DNA from: Enoplosus armatus
Lineage: Eukaryota; Chordata; Actinopteri; Centrarchiformes; Enoplosidae
Assembly: GCF_043641665.1 (NCBI RefSeq)
Contig: NC_092190.1
Location: 20,511,548 to 20,575,547, forward strand
DNA length: 64,000 nucleotides
Direction: 5' to 3'
How positions within the stretch are numbered: the stretch's first letter is position 1; every line of letters starts with the position of its first letter. Below the pieces are notes generated by a model. The model was not told the origin of the DNA, made no database searches, and saw nothing but the letters and a program-made list of their open reading frames with translations. The position numbers were made by a program, and so were the translations under genes. This document shows positions 22,926 to 35,393 of the stretch, piece by piece.

Positions 22926-24849
22926 AGAAATTTCTGTAGTCTGATGCTATCAGCTTTCCATTGCTCCACGGATGTTGACTTGTATTGTGGAGGAACTAAA
23001 CCAATACTGCCTGGGAGCATTCACCATAAAAAAACAGAGCTGGGCTGGTTCTGCTTGTTTTTTGTTTGTTTAGAAAGCTTGAAATGTCATACATCATTGA
23101 GGTAACAAAAAGGAGTGACTGGTATTGCAATACTTGCAAGTCTCTGCCCATAACGTACGGTAATGCTACTGCTGAATGTATAATGAATGCTGTTTCTGTT
23201 CAGGATTATATTGGCTTTTTTTTTTTTTACATAGGAAGTAATATGTTTTTTCTGTCGTTCCTATGGCTGTGAATCAGTTTCATTGGTTGGGGAACCTCTG
23301 AGAATCTTCATAATTAAAAAGCTGGTTCAAGCCATTTGATGCCTAAAGGTTGATGAAAGATTGATGTGTGTCATGTTCAGGATTTAAGTGTTTTCTTAAA
23401 TCTTGAGTCTTTCTCTTGCTCTTTTGTTTTTTTCAAATTGATAAACTCACTTTCGGCATGAAAAATTGATGACCTCTTCCTCTGTGAACCACCCCCTCTG
23501 CTGCCCTCTGTTTTCAGTTGAAAGGTGAGTGCTGGCTCACTGCCAGTTAGCCACTAATGGCCCCGGACAGCTAGCTTCCGGAGGGCCTTGTGGCAGGTAA
23601 GGGCTGTGTTAAAAAGCCCATTATGCTAATGCTAACTCTGCCGGGGGAGGGTGGGAAGATCTCCCCGACACTTCTCATCTCCATCATTAGCGGCAGCACA
23701 TAGGGAGGGGATGGAGAAGCTCTTTACTGCAACCTGAGCCTTTCCAGAGGATTTCAAATAGGATCTGAGGGAGGTGTGGGCCATTCTCTTCCTAACGGGC
23801 AGAGCCTTGACAGCTCATTTCCACTGTTGAATGCAACACAGATGGAATATGATGAAATACTACGATCATTCTGGAAAATCTGTTATTGGTTTAGTTTTAA
23901 AGGAACAATCACAATATCCTTTTATATTTGGAGGAGGGACATTTGATTATAGGATCATAAACAGCAGATGTTTCAATTTCATGAACACATCATTACAAAA
24001 ATGATTTGCAGTACATTTTTTGACAAAAAAGAAGCGTTCACATCATGTAGAGCGCTTATTTACTCTGAAAATATAATCTTTGATCTTCTTCACAGTTGTT
24101 TGTTCAGATCGCAGTAGAGCTACAATTCAAATAACCTGGAGTTGATCATCTTTGCTTATACAGTACAGTTAAGCTCATAAGTAACAAACTGCACTCAAAG
24201 TTTTGCCTGTGAATTCCTGTTTGCTGTGTTTTTCATTTAAATGCATAACCCTATCACTTCAAGCAAGATTGCATTAAAGATGCAATTTTGAAGTTTCACT
24301 ATTACCGGCTGGGCGACTACCAAAGGAACACCAATCAATGGAGGTCCATCCTGACGCTGCAGCAAATGAAAATTTCTGATCTGATTAACATCAAAAGCAC
24401 AATTAAGAGATAAGCAGCAAAGAAACCAGACATAATGGGAATGCAAAACACCACAGCAATAACAATTAAGTACTGCCACTCCTAGGATAATGGAGTCATG
24501 GCCTGGTAACAGATTTAAGGACCAAATGACTATTTCTCAACGTATGTAATTACAATCTCATTCTGTGTATTTCCATTCTTCCAGGAGTCAGAAAGTGAAG
24601 GGTATTGCCTCTGCTGCAGGAAGGTGAATACAGTGTGACCATTTAACTCTGTCCTTGCATACTGTATGTAATTATCTTGGTGAAGTGCTGTGTCCCTTTG
24701 AAGGGCAGGGACAGGGAAAACAAAGAGAGGTTCATTTATTGGGATTCCCTTTTGTCGCATACTGAGATAGCAGCTGGGCTGCATTTCAATAAGCACAAGA
24801 CTAAGCGTTTACAGCCATGCTAGATGCACTGTCAGACTGGTACCTGGTT
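22926..24849. other. Unannotated DNA with a splice-bounded non-coding segment
   Basis: A poly-T lies at 23217-23229. The block 23500-23800 is richer in G and C and repeat-free. Within it, 23518-23596 is bounded by a strong acceptor (pyrimidine tract plus CAG) and donor (CAG/GTAAGG) but has stops in all three frames, so at most it is a non-coding exon. Elsewhere nothing is recognised. Confidence 0.35.
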
Positions 24850-25165
24850 CTGGAAGCTAAATGCTAACACATCTTAGTCATCATTTGCTAATTAGCAGTA
24901 AGCATGTAATCAAACTGAGGCTGATGGGAATGTTGTTAGTTTTGCAAGTATTTGGTCATTAACCAAACCATTAGACAAATTCAAACGTCGATGACCTGAT
25001 GATGGTGCTGGAGGAAAGGTTGAGGGATTATCAGTGTTCGAACAATTCACCCTGAGGGGAATTCTACCAAATTTCATGGCAATCTATCCAGTTGTTGTTG
25101 AGAAATTTCACTCCAAACCGTAAATGTCAACCTCATGTTGACCCTAGAGGAGGAGTCAGGGGTTC
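24850..25165 (+). repeat. Dispersed repeat family R1, copy 3
   Basis: Contains 'gctaaatgctaacaca', 'tttgctaattagca', 'aggctgatgggaatgttgttagttttgcaagtatttggtcattaaccaaa', 'aaatttcatggcaatctatccag' and 'gtcaacctcatg', aligned in order with the copies at 10870 and, inverted, 47765. It is one of the longer copies. Confidence 0.75.
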
Positions 25166-26080
25166 ACCAAAAAAAACAGTAGTTTTAGCCCTGGCAACTC
25201 CAGTGTCTTTTCAGTGGCCAGACACTGGATGTGTCAGAACATGCCCATTGTAGACATGTCACGTTGCCTTATCATGCATTCCACAGCTGACTATAAGACA
25301 GTGAGTGATAAGGTGAGTTCATGACCCATCAAATACATCTTAGTGAAATATATCACAATCCTGTGATATATGTGCATTAGCATAGTTTCATTCCTCATCT
25401 AAATAAAGAGATGTCATCTGGAGGAGGAAAACGGCAGGGAAATCTTCAAAGAGGAGCCGTAGCTTTGAAGGTGTCGCTGGTAGCTTCAAAGAGCAACATA
25501 CATGTCTCCCAACGGGCTGGAAGCTCATAAGCGTATAATGAGAGATGCTGTTGGGGTATCTTGAGACAGGCCCTCCAACTCCCACCTATGTCTTCATCAA
25601 TGCTCTCTGTGCATTAAAGTGATGAGAGAGTCCTGAGAAGCCAGTTCTTCCGTAAGTAACTGATCTATCACTTTTATGATTTTATCAGCGTTCATAAAAA
25701 ACGGCTTTAGTCAATAAGCTGTTGCTAAGCCATTGTTTCACTCGCAGCACAGTTCAATGTCATGTAAAAAGATACCCTCTGAAATCTGCAACTTCAAAGT
25801 TACCACCAGAGAGAAGGGGAGAAAATACTTTAGAGCTACTTAAGAGCTTTAAACAATAGCCAGTGGCTTGCACGTTGAATATTCTCCTTAATCCATAAGC
25901 AGGCAGTTACAGCCATAACTTATCCAATAAAAATTTCATCAGTGCTGCCAGTGGTTCCATACCAAGCCTTCAACGTTGTTCAAACGGCCGCTGCCTTAGA
26001 AATGCTCATTCCTCCGCGAGAAGAAGAGCAGAGGCCCGTCCAGGACGTCTGTAGAACTCCTTTTTTATATATTTTTGCCC
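25166..26080. other. Unannotated DNA
   Basis: Short chance frames only. Nothing recognised. Confidence 0.4.
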
Positions 26081-26150
26081 CTGGGCCACTGCCTTTATAC
26101 GTGGGACGCCCGCTCTACCAGGTGAGCTACAGGGTGCCCCCGTACTGAGC
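26081..26150 (-). mobile_element. tRNA-derived SINE head, truncated
   Basis: On the minus strand: 'gggggcaccctgtagctcacctggtagagcgggcgtcccacgtataaaggc'. The stretch 'tagctcacctggtagagcgggcg' closely follows a tRNA box A (TRGCNNAGY-N-GG). This is the start of a widespread fish tRNA-derived SINE. The box B half is missing. A small open frame on the plus strand across it is a shadow. Confidence 0.65.
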
Positions 26151-29100
26151 TTGCTGAACTCAAAAATTCAATGTAGCTACAAAGATAGACAGAGAAACAC
26201 TGGGAGCTGCAGCAGGTGGCACATTCACTCCAGACAGCTTAGAAGTGCACTTTACTTAATCAGGAATAGCAAATAAAGCTGGAGAAAGGAGAAACAGTTT
26301 ATTTTTCCTCTTTCGTAAAGCTGAGAGCTATATTTCACAGAGCCACAACAGGTATTTGTTTATTTATTTTTTTATCAGGTGGCAAGCTGACAGATAGATT
26401 TAACATCATGTGGAAATAATCCTTTAATGGTTACATCAGTTACACGGAGGGTCTCTAAAACTCTTTACTTTATGCAGTTTTTGCGCTTTGTAGTTGTCAA
26501 GAAAGAGGTTTAAAAAGGTTCTTGCAGGAAAAAACAAATAAAAATGGTGCTGAGGTAGGAAGCAGTTTTTTAATCAAGCCAGGCTTCACATAACAAAGGC
26601 AGCCATCGTTAGCGACGCTTTGATGCTGCCTGTGCTTTGAGTAAAGTTCACAATCTTACTGAGTCCATGCTAAGATTACGCTTATAGCAATCATTACTGT
26701 TCTCTTAATCTGTTTTTTCCCCGTTTCATATTCACTCATCTGATCCTTTCCATTACTCCCGAGTATAAATGTGATTTGTCTTTCATGCAGGTAAACATGC
26801 TTACACAACAGCTTGAGCTCAACAACATTCCACGTCCGTTCTGACAACATAGTTACGTTACATCCATTTACACAATGTGAGAACATTAGGATAATGTGAT
26901 AGAACATGTTTCGAGTTTAAATGTCAGGCAATTCATGAGGTTTTGATGATGTGGTATCCAATCAGCGTTCGTATGATTAGCAGATTTTTAGAGCTTTGGA
27001 AAATGAGATTTTAATGGTGATGCTGATAAGCAGTCAACATGTTGGGGAGAGAAATGTGTGTGCGTGATTGATCTGAAGAACATAAACTACTCTCCATTAC
27101 CAGAAATAAACAGTAAAATCCAATCTTCCACAAAAACATCCAAATTGATGTCTAATATGGATGTGATTTCATGTTGTGTATCTCACCACGAATCAAATCT
27201 TCTGAGATGGATGTAACTCGGGGCTTTTTTTCAAAGCTTTATGCCCCCTCACTTGTCCTAGGCCACATGTCTACATAGTGAGACACGCATCTCTCCCTCT
27301 TATGATGTCTTCATCAAAAGCTAGATCAATTTTAGACATGAGTGGGTGTGATTAGTGCGACTCTGTCCAGGAAGGGAGTTAAGAAAAAGGAAAAAAGGGA
27401 ACACTTCATTTTTAAAATTTCAGTTTTTCTTATTTGTAACATTGATAATGAAAATATATTTCTTCAGTTGCACTTAATATTTGTGTGTGGGTTTTTTTGT
27501 TGGGTTTTTTTCCCCACCACTAAACAATTACACGAAGGGCACCCAAATGGCCAGCAGCAGCCTGGGCTTTGTTAAAGCTAAACGAATGTGAAAGACTAAA
27601 GAAATGTGGTGCGTTTTCCCTTTTGCTTTATAGAGTCTTTTAGAAAATTTTAAGAACAGTTCTGTAATACACTTCTTCACTGATTACCTCCGGTGCAAAT
27701 AGGGAAGCTAGCAAGGCTAGCTGACTGATGCTTCGGCCGTTTCCGTGAGACTGTGTTTTCAGGAGGGGGATTGCCCCAAGTAGGTTTGTACACACACTGA
27801 CAAACAGAGAGAGAGTCTATGGCTGTGTATCGATATAGTAATTTCTCTGACTGTAATGTATCGCTGTAATCTTTACACTTTTATCAAATATCATCACTCT
27901 CTATTAGCTTTGCTGAGCTGCATGTAATTACTAATAATTTCAACATTTTCATAACTTTTTACAAGAAAATAACTTTACTTTGAAAATAAATCATGTGCAG
28001 TCATCGAATCTTGCAACAGACGTTGAAATAATTTTTTGTCCACATAAAACAAGAACAATGAAAATGCTGGTGTATTTAATATGGAACCTGCGCAGAGGCA
28101 ATATCCCATATTACACAGAAAAGTCATTACTATCCTCATCTCGCCATACATTAATTCAACACTGAGATTGATAGGAAACCCTCGGGCAGACTTAGATTAC
28201 AAGGGCACCATCCTGTGAAATCCCCAAACCAATATCATATTTTAATTTGACATGTTTGGCGATGTGAGATCTACATTCGTAGTCCAAGCAAGACGCCTGC
28301 TATTCACAGAAGCCAGTCCAATAACCTTTCCATGTGGATAATTACAATCTAAGCTGCTGCATTAGAGCAATGCGAAGGGCTTGTGAGTGTGGCTGTACGC
28401 GAGTTCCAAAATTAGAAAACGAAATTTAGCAAGCTCTGTGTGAAGGTGGGGATGATGTAACGCTGCACATGAAATATGCAATACTACACCTGAAATACTT
28501 TGTGAATTATTATACATTTGGCTGCAGACTTCTGAATAAGTTAAACAGTTTAGCTTTTTGGCAGAAATGTTACATGTATGTTACATCTTGCTTGCTCCAT
28601 GTAACCCACACAAAATAATCAGTTTTGATAAATAGAAATTGACTTTCATTATGAAGCTATTGGTAAGTCATAAATGGCTAATAGCTAAAATAAGCAAGGT
28701 GGCTGAGTCAATGCGGACAAACTGCTTCCTTCTGTTTGATGAGTTCAGTCTGTGATTAACCTCCTTTTGAGAGGTTTTTCATTAAATGCAAGTCCTGCTT
28801 GGATATTCTCTATCTGCGGAGAGAGTAGAGATGGTGGAACGAACATTGATTTCCATCAATCTCTGTCTTGACCTTCCTGCTTTTCACATGTCAGGGAGAC
28901 ATTGCATATTGACTGACATGCTGTCAACTCTGGCAGAGAGGCAACAATTTGAGAATGCCTTCCCCACTTTTGGACATATAGACAGAACTAGAAAGTCAGG
29001 TATAAACCATAACAACCTTGCATCGCATAATGCATGCATTCACCTCCACACACTCCGAGAGACAAAGAGATAAAGAGATGATTATTGGTTATGTGCTAAC

Positions 29101-31669
29101 AAATACATACTAACTGCTGTGTGCTACAAAAAAAGACTTGTAAATGATACAATAAGCAGAGTATAAAAAAAATCTGCGAGACAAGCCTAAAGGAGCGTTG
29201 GAGACTCAAATAACACCTTTTTTAAATGAGGATATCAAACAAACAAAACAATATAATGACACATAAAACCTGGTTGAGTCAAATATTGATTATATTTTAA
29301 TTATATAACAATCACAAAGCCTGGCTTTGATAGTTGAGCTCATACTTGAATTATATTCTCGTTGTGGATGTGGATGTGTGCCAGAAAAGCACAACAGGAG
29401 CTGAGTTGCAAATACAGTCAGCTAACCTACTTATGTGAAACAGCTACTCTTCCTTAATGATACCATCATTTAGAGTTCTGTGCTTGTGGCCCATTCAGGC
29501 ACTGGTGCCATATTGGTGAGCAGGCAATTGTGAAAGAAAGATAAGGTATAGGCATGAGTCTCTTTATCCCAGTTTTCATTTTGTTCTTGTCATTTGGCCT
29601 TCTTATTCATTTTGTTTGAGTCCCTTGTATTGTATACTGTATATCACCTGCAGCCAAGGAGCAGTCGGCTGTCAAGTCCAGTCAAAATAGCTTGGACTAA
29701 AAGCATGTCAATTTTAATTTCAATTAAAGAAACGGAAAGTGACACACACAAAAAGCGCCCTGATAAATCAGAGAGGGATAAATACTTTTTATCATAACAT
29801 GGTGGTAATAGCCACTTTTACCTCATTTGTCGGTTTCAAAATTCAAGATTAATTATTTAATCATAATGTATTGGGATTGACAGAAGAGAAGTGTATATCT
29901 GCCTTCCTCTGGTTCATAACATTTGGAGAGAGAGAGTGGAGTTTAAAAAGCTCTGAATGCTCTGAAGTTGTGATTTAATGATAGTTACAAAAATAACATC
30001 TTTCTGGTTTATTCACACATACACGACAGGTTTATGAGAAAACAAATATGGCACACGAAAGCTGCAAACATTCGCACATCATTAACTGGGGGTGAAATAC
30101 TATCTCAATCTGTCATGTGTGTGTTAAACGTGAAAAATATGTGTTACTTTCTGTGTTTGAATGCAATAAATTATAAACCAAAGGTGGGCAGACATAGGCC
30201 AGAATGCCGGGTACTCTGTCTTAAACAGGGCTCAGACTAGAGGAATTACAGATTTTGAAATGTTCTTCTCTCTGAGCTTAAACACACACACCACAAGATT
30301 TGAAAATAATGGCACCATGTGCACCATGTGATCTGCTAAAGACTACTTCAGATGTGCCTCTCCACACACCTTGCCTCAAGCAGGTTGACTGAAGCCACAA
30401 AATAGGTGCAAGCACAAACAAAATCCATCGGGTGCCGGATAGATAAAATAAATACACAATGGTGCTTCATACATATGGAACTAGTTGTTCTTTTCTTGAG
30501 ATTGCATAAGCAGAACAGGACACAGTCACACATGAGAATCTGTGTACTGAACCATAGTTAAACTGCCCTGAAGAGACGGTCTGGTTTTAAGCATTGTAAG
30601 AAGCTTTAATGTCAATACATCAATAGGTCAACGCTTCATTAAGGATTCAGTGTCTGTTTTTGGGAACTTATTGGGGAGAGGCTGGGTGTTGCAGGCACTG
30701 TAGAGCTGCACTTCACTGGTGCAGATCAGTACATACATTTGTGAAAACAAAGTACTTGATTACTTTCTCTCATGGAGAGGACCTTCCTGTGTGCTTGTTG
30801 TTGTAACTAAAAGCCTTCTGTGCCCTGTCTATTACTAAACACAAGGAACAATGATAAATGCAACATACAGTACAACAATCAATAATATACAATAAAAAAA
30901 TCTCGTTCATTGGAAAAGATAAATCATTGTCTGAGGTGCTCTGAGGAACTCAAGACAAGGCAATGTCTAAGAAGTAGCCTTCTCATGTAGCTGCCAAACA
31001 TATGCCATAGGCTTAGGCATGGTTCACGAGCGTCTCCTCACTACATGTTGGCTAATTATACTGGCTATCCAATACACTGGGAACATTAAAGCTGTGATTA
31101 CAGTGTTGATTGGCTTGTGATTCCTCTGTTACATGAAAAGCCTTACTCTACCGTTTATATGGTTAATGACAGAGTCAAGTTTAGTAATTGGCAAACATTT
31201 GCTGATCAGTAGAGACAGGCATATGTTTAATGCCTCAAGAATGTAAATTTTCCTTTTTGTCACACAGTGCGAATGTGTAATGGCATGCCAGTGTGTAGTG
31301 GAATACATTACTGCCTTGCCTAATGATGACAATGCTACAATTCTGGGCGGAGGATCAATAATAAGTTAAATCCTCCGATGAATGCAATGGTTGTTCATTG
31401 ACTTGTAGATTGGCTTAATTAATGATTTTTGAGTTAAAATCTAAAATCACTGTAAATTGACTGTACAGTTGAGTTGAGGATATATTTCATGAGTGACTGC
31501 GTAACAACTTGAGCAACCACTTTATTAAACAGAGACCGCATCTTAGATCAGGCCTTACTAATCACCTGATTAGTTTTATAGGCGGAGTACTCGTTTTACT
31601 GCTGAAGCATTACATTGCCCTCTAACAGACCTAGTATTACTTGCATTTAAAGTAACACTTCTGGGATGC
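26151..31669. other. Long block with few repeats, no confirmed gene
   Basis: 5.5 kb with no clear transposon. The open frames are short. A possible splice-bounded exon at 28895-28999 is listed separately. The interval about 28180-28400 is repeat-free and of mixed composition and could be conserved non-coding sequence. No microsatellite longer than about ten units was noticed. Confidence 0.4.
28895..28999 (+). other. Possible coding exon, 105 nt
   Basis: A long pyrimidine-rich tract ends in CAG at 28892-28894, a good splice acceptor. The 105-nt segment is open in only one frame (RHCILTDMLSTLAERQQ then FENAFPTFGHIDRTRKS) and ends in CAG/GTATAA, a fair donor. The exon would be symmetric, phase 1 in and phase 1 out. 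I recognise no family and cannot exclude chance. No partner exon was found nearby. Confidence 0.2.
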
Positions 31670-32109
31670 AATTACGCCTGCCCCCCCCCCCCCACGTCAA
31701 AGATTCGAATCATCAGTCGGACACCCCTCAGTCGACTGAGATTCTTCAAGTTGAGCATTTTTTTTGTCAGTCAGTGTGCAGCGTGCCTCTGGGGACATTT
31801 CGGTTCACAGAAGTAGCTGCAGAGTTAGCGCTCCTCACTTTCACGCTGCTCTCTAAGGTAAAATCATTCCACTACGTTAAGTCATCCCGTCCGCCCAGTG
31901 AAGATGTGGACCCGCACCCAGGCTGAGTCTGAGTGAGACGGAGGCAGCTGCCTGGTTCTGCTTAGTGGTGAATTCACAGGTCACAGAAACTTAATACGAT
32001 ATGGTCTCTGGCTTTTGTTTGACGTCCAGTGTCGGCAAAAAATGTTTCTGATCCGTTGTTAGCGTAGTTTGCAGGCATTGGCTCGGAGGGCTAACTTGGC
32101 TTGTTTACT
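31670..32109. mobile_element. Possible hAT-like element end
   Basis: Begins with a C run (31681-31693), then 'acgtcaaagattcgaatcatcagtcgg', 'agtcgactgagattcttcaag' and a moderately GC-rich stretch ending in CTCTCTAAG/GTAAAA, a donor-like site. This resembles, from memory, the 5' end and untranslated first exon of fish hAT-type transposons. I could not find the other end, so the class and limits are uncertain. Confidence 0.3.
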
Positions 32110-32560
32110 ATATCACTGAATGTCGCTGTCACCCTGGTCATCCCACCAGACCCAGTTTAAAAATCTGGCACCTCCTGCCCTTGTGCGTTTCCCGCCAGTT
32201 TTGATTGAATGCTCTGCCCTGGTTGACTTCACCTGTGTCTTGTTTTCCCTCCCTTGTTTAGTATATAGTCTGTGTCTTCCCCTCACCCGAAGCCAGTTCA
32301 TCTTAGTGCCTTTTTGTCTAGTGTTCTAGCATCATTTCCTTGTGTCGTGTCTTCCATGTTTTTTTGGATCCCTGCCTGCCTTTTTGACCCAGCCTTTTGC
32401 TTACTCCTTGTTGGATTTGTTTACCTGCTTTGATTGCTGATCTTTGTACTGACCTATTTTGGCAAGTAAAGACTTTTATTCTACCAAGATCTGTGCTTCT
32501 GAGTCCTGTTGCCTGTGGTTCTCCAGTCTTAACACCACAATGTATTCTGACACTGTTATT
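32110..32560 (+). mobile_element. LTR-like retroelement 3' sequence
   Basis: The plus strand carries 'ttgttttccctcccttg', 'cctgcctgcctttttgaccc', 'ggcaagtaaagacttttatt' (a decayed polyadenylation region) and 'ctgagtcctgttgcctgtggttct'. This order matches a repeat that in fish ends '...aataaagac...ctgagtcctgcctttgggt', interpreted as an LTR or retroelement terminus. Possible terminal sequences are 'tgtcaccctgg' and 'ttctgaca', but no convincing target duplication was seen. Confidence 0.5.
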
Positions 32561-32639
32561 GTATCCCTGTTTGGAAGATAATTAGGTAAAGGAGGTATGG
32601 ACGGGTTTCCTGTTTGCAAACAATTGAGGATGCATGTGC

Positions 32640-33210
32640 AGCAGGGGGGTAGAAAACTCACTGCCACAATGGCGGCACGCACAGATGCAGTGGCCAGTAC
32701 CTCCATCAAACTTTGCTACATTTGTTTTAATTGTTTTGGGTTGCCTTTATTGCTGAAGCATGTATTATTATAATGACAGCAAGTTGAACCACCAGCAGAC
32801 CTTGGAATGATCACTGCCCACGGCATCTTCCAACCACCTCGCCAGACCAGCTGGACCAAGCGACGCCACAGGTGGTGCAACCGCCCCAGCTGCAACCGCC
32901 CCAGGAGAGAGAGCCAGGATAAGAGCGAATCTAACCAGCATGGATCCAAGACTGCTCCACTCCCCAGCCTACTCCTGGCTAATGTCCAGGCGCAGAAAAA
33001 TGGAATGGATGAAATGGGACAAGCAACGGGAAATCAGAGACTGTTGTGTATCTTACAGAGACCTGGTTCCACCACAGCATCCCGGATCAAGCTACTTGAC
33101 GCGTTCAGAACGCAAGACTCAGAGACGGACAATGTGTTTACATCAATGATGCTTGGCACTCATACGTAGTCAAAGTTGATGGACAATGTTTCCCTGATAT
33201 GAGTTTTTTT
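32640..33210 (+). pseudogene. LINE endonuclease N-terminal fossil
   Basis: A frame-broken fragment of the apurinic-endonuclease-like N-terminal region of a Jockey-superfamily LINE ORF2. One frame reads PLPSLLLANVQ followed by NGMDEM, matching the usual LPS..LANVRSL.NKMDEL start of the domain. After a frame change, EIRDCCV continues the match. A third frame near 33131 reads CVYINDAWHSYVVKVDGQCF, which corresponds to the later GGLCVYINDAWC-type segment. At least two indels separate these. The reverse transcriptase part is absent. Confidence 0.75.
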
Positions 33211-34652
33211 CCTGTTAGGATGCCTACCACATTAACACTATCGTTAAAAAAAAATGCACTGTGTAGAGGAAAATATGTAAATAACTGTATATATTATTAT
33301 ATTCTAAATTCAAATATTTATATTATGTATAGTAGGAAGGGGTTACAATTTACATTTCACTGTGCAACCCTGTATTGTAAAATGGCAAATAAATCACCTT
33401 GACTGATGATGGCTCATATGGGCAATTTTAGTATTTAGAAATAAAGTGACTTGCTGGAAAAACGTTGCAGCGCTAACCTTTGCTTTTCCCAAAACTTTCT
33501 TTACACATGCCACACTTTTGATAGACATGTCTGCTCCAGCTAGCTAACATGAGGAGGAGCAGTTGGAACTGTAGCAGTAGTTCATGTAGGTAATGAGAAA
33601 TGGGTGTGTGCCAAACCATCAACTGGCATCACAGATTAACAGCAGAGAAGCCTCCTTCACACGTGCAGCAGACAAACGGCAGGAATGTCACGCGTTGCTG
33701 AAGAGCACAGAACCTCCTTCATTTTGGATATTATGATTGCAACATGTAAAAATATACCAGACACTAGATATATGCCTGAAGAGACGTAAAACGTAACATA
33801 ATGCATTTTCCATTCAAAGCCATCTGTCCACACCTATCAGCTGTCACCAAGTCTGAATGCTTGTCAAACTGATCACTAAAGCATTGATCTTACAAACGTT
33901 AGCAATTAAACAGCCATAATCACACAGTGGCAGTGTGAGCTGTCTTACCTTAAAACAACCTGTCCCTTCCTGTAGTTTTTATGCAAAACCATCCACCCCC
34001 TTAACAACACGTCTTTGAATGTGAAGTCACGAAAATAAAGGCCAAGTTGTAGTAAACCTTAGTTTCCTTTCAAGAGCTCACGTGTTCTCGCATAATTGGG
34101 ACAAACAAAGTGAAACTGCGCTCTGAGAATTGCAGAAGCTGTACACACGGATTTACTACAATAGTTTGAATGGGAATCAGTTCTCATTGTTAACTGAATT
34201 GATCTATGAGTCACTTAACCTCTAGAGTCACTTAACCACGTGTAGTACCGTACAACAGTGAGTTAATCTGAATCACTTTAGTGCTTTTACCTTCACTGTT
34301 TCAAGTAGTCAGAGCTAAAATAAACATTTCCTCCACATTCACAATTTCCCTTTGGATCTGCGTGGGCTACAAGGCCAACACGATCACTTGTCTAACATCC
34401 ATTGGGAGAGGTGAAAAAAAAAAGAGACATGCAATGTGCAAACCTGGTGGGGAAGGTGATAAGGCTGTTTACCAATGTTCAGCCCATAGAGGGTATTTAC
34501 ATAAGCCCAGAGGCACATGAAAGCTAGCCAGCTGTGCCTGCACTGAGGCTCTTACCTTGTCTTTTTGGCCTGAGACAGACAGTAATATGGTGTGTCTCGA
34601 ACACTCTCCAATATAATCTCCCCTGCCAAACGGTACAGAGTATAAAGAACCC
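33211..34652. other. Unannotated AT-rich DNA
   Basis: Short frames only. No repeat family recognised apart from short A and T runs. Confidence 0.45.
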
Positions 34653-34660
34653 CCTGTGAC
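34653..34660 (+). repeat. Target-site duplication, left
   Basis: CCTGTGAC, identical to 35386-35393, flanks the hAT-like element. Eight-base duplications are diagnostic for hAT transposition. Confidence 0.9.
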
Positions 34661-35385
34661 TAGTGGTGGGCGGATCGATCCAAATATCGATAATATCTAT
34701 ACCAACGTTGGTATTGATATTGATCGATACCAGTGTAATGAGATCGATACTTTAGTTTCAGTTTCTCTCCTGTATGCACTGCTGCGGTTTCATCAAAGAG
34801 GCGACCTGGCTGTCTGCAGCCACAGCGCGGAGCAGGGACACTTTGCTCCTCCTCAGCGGCGCCAGGCAAACAAGCGAGCAGGCTCAGCCGCCAGGCCCGG
34901 CCAGCAGCACACACACACAAGCAGCACAGAGTCCAGAAATCCAGAAAAGAAGCGCAATGAAGGGAGAAATTTTATTTTGTATTGTACTTTCTGAACACTC
35001 TACCTCAAAAAAATAATTTGTTTTAATTTGTTCTCGAGTGATAATTTTGTGCACTTTCTTTATTTAAGAAAAAAATCCAGACATGACAATGTATGGGGAA
35101 AAATTGTTTTGTTACTGTTCTATTGTTTCTGAACAAAAACTTTTATTATGAAGTATTTTCTATTTACCTATAAACTTTGCCCAAATTCTGTCCTGGGTTT
35201 TAACTAATTAATAATCCAAAGGAGAAATCACAAAAACACTTAAATGGTCATGAAAATTCATTCAGATTTAGCAATTTGATGATGTATCAACCTTAATTAT
35301 TAAAAAGTGTCGGTATCGGCGATACTGGCCCTGTATTTACTTGGTATCGGATCGATACCAAATCTTGCAGTATCGCACACCACTA
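34661..35385. mobile_element. Complete non-autonomous hAT element
   Basis: A 725-bp element. The left end TAGTGGTGGGCG and the right end (reverse complement TAGTGGTGTGCG) form short terminal inverted repeats. Copies of ATCGATACC-type subterminal motifs cluster at both ends ('ggatcgatcc', 'gatcgatacc' on the left; 'ggtatcggatcgatacc' on the right). The exact 8-bp duplication outside both ends confirms the borders. The interior has a GC-rich part (about 34790-34915) and an AT-rich part. The open frames of up to 112 codons resemble no transposase, so the element would need an enzyme from elsewhere. Confidence 0.92.
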
Positions 35386-35393
35386 CCTGTGAC
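35386..35393 (+). repeat. Target-site duplication, right
   Basis: Second copy of CCTGTGAC, abutting the right terminal inverted repeat. Confidence 0.9.

Noticed and set aside
32110..32560. Solo LTR with exact ends
   Set aside because: TG...CA ends were sought ('tgtcaccc' to 'ttctgaca') but no matching target duplication was found, so exact borders are not claimed.
34656..34994. 112-codon frame and its neighbours inside the hAT element
   Set aside because: No resemblance to a transposase; the frame is produced by the GC-rich interior of a non-autonomous element.
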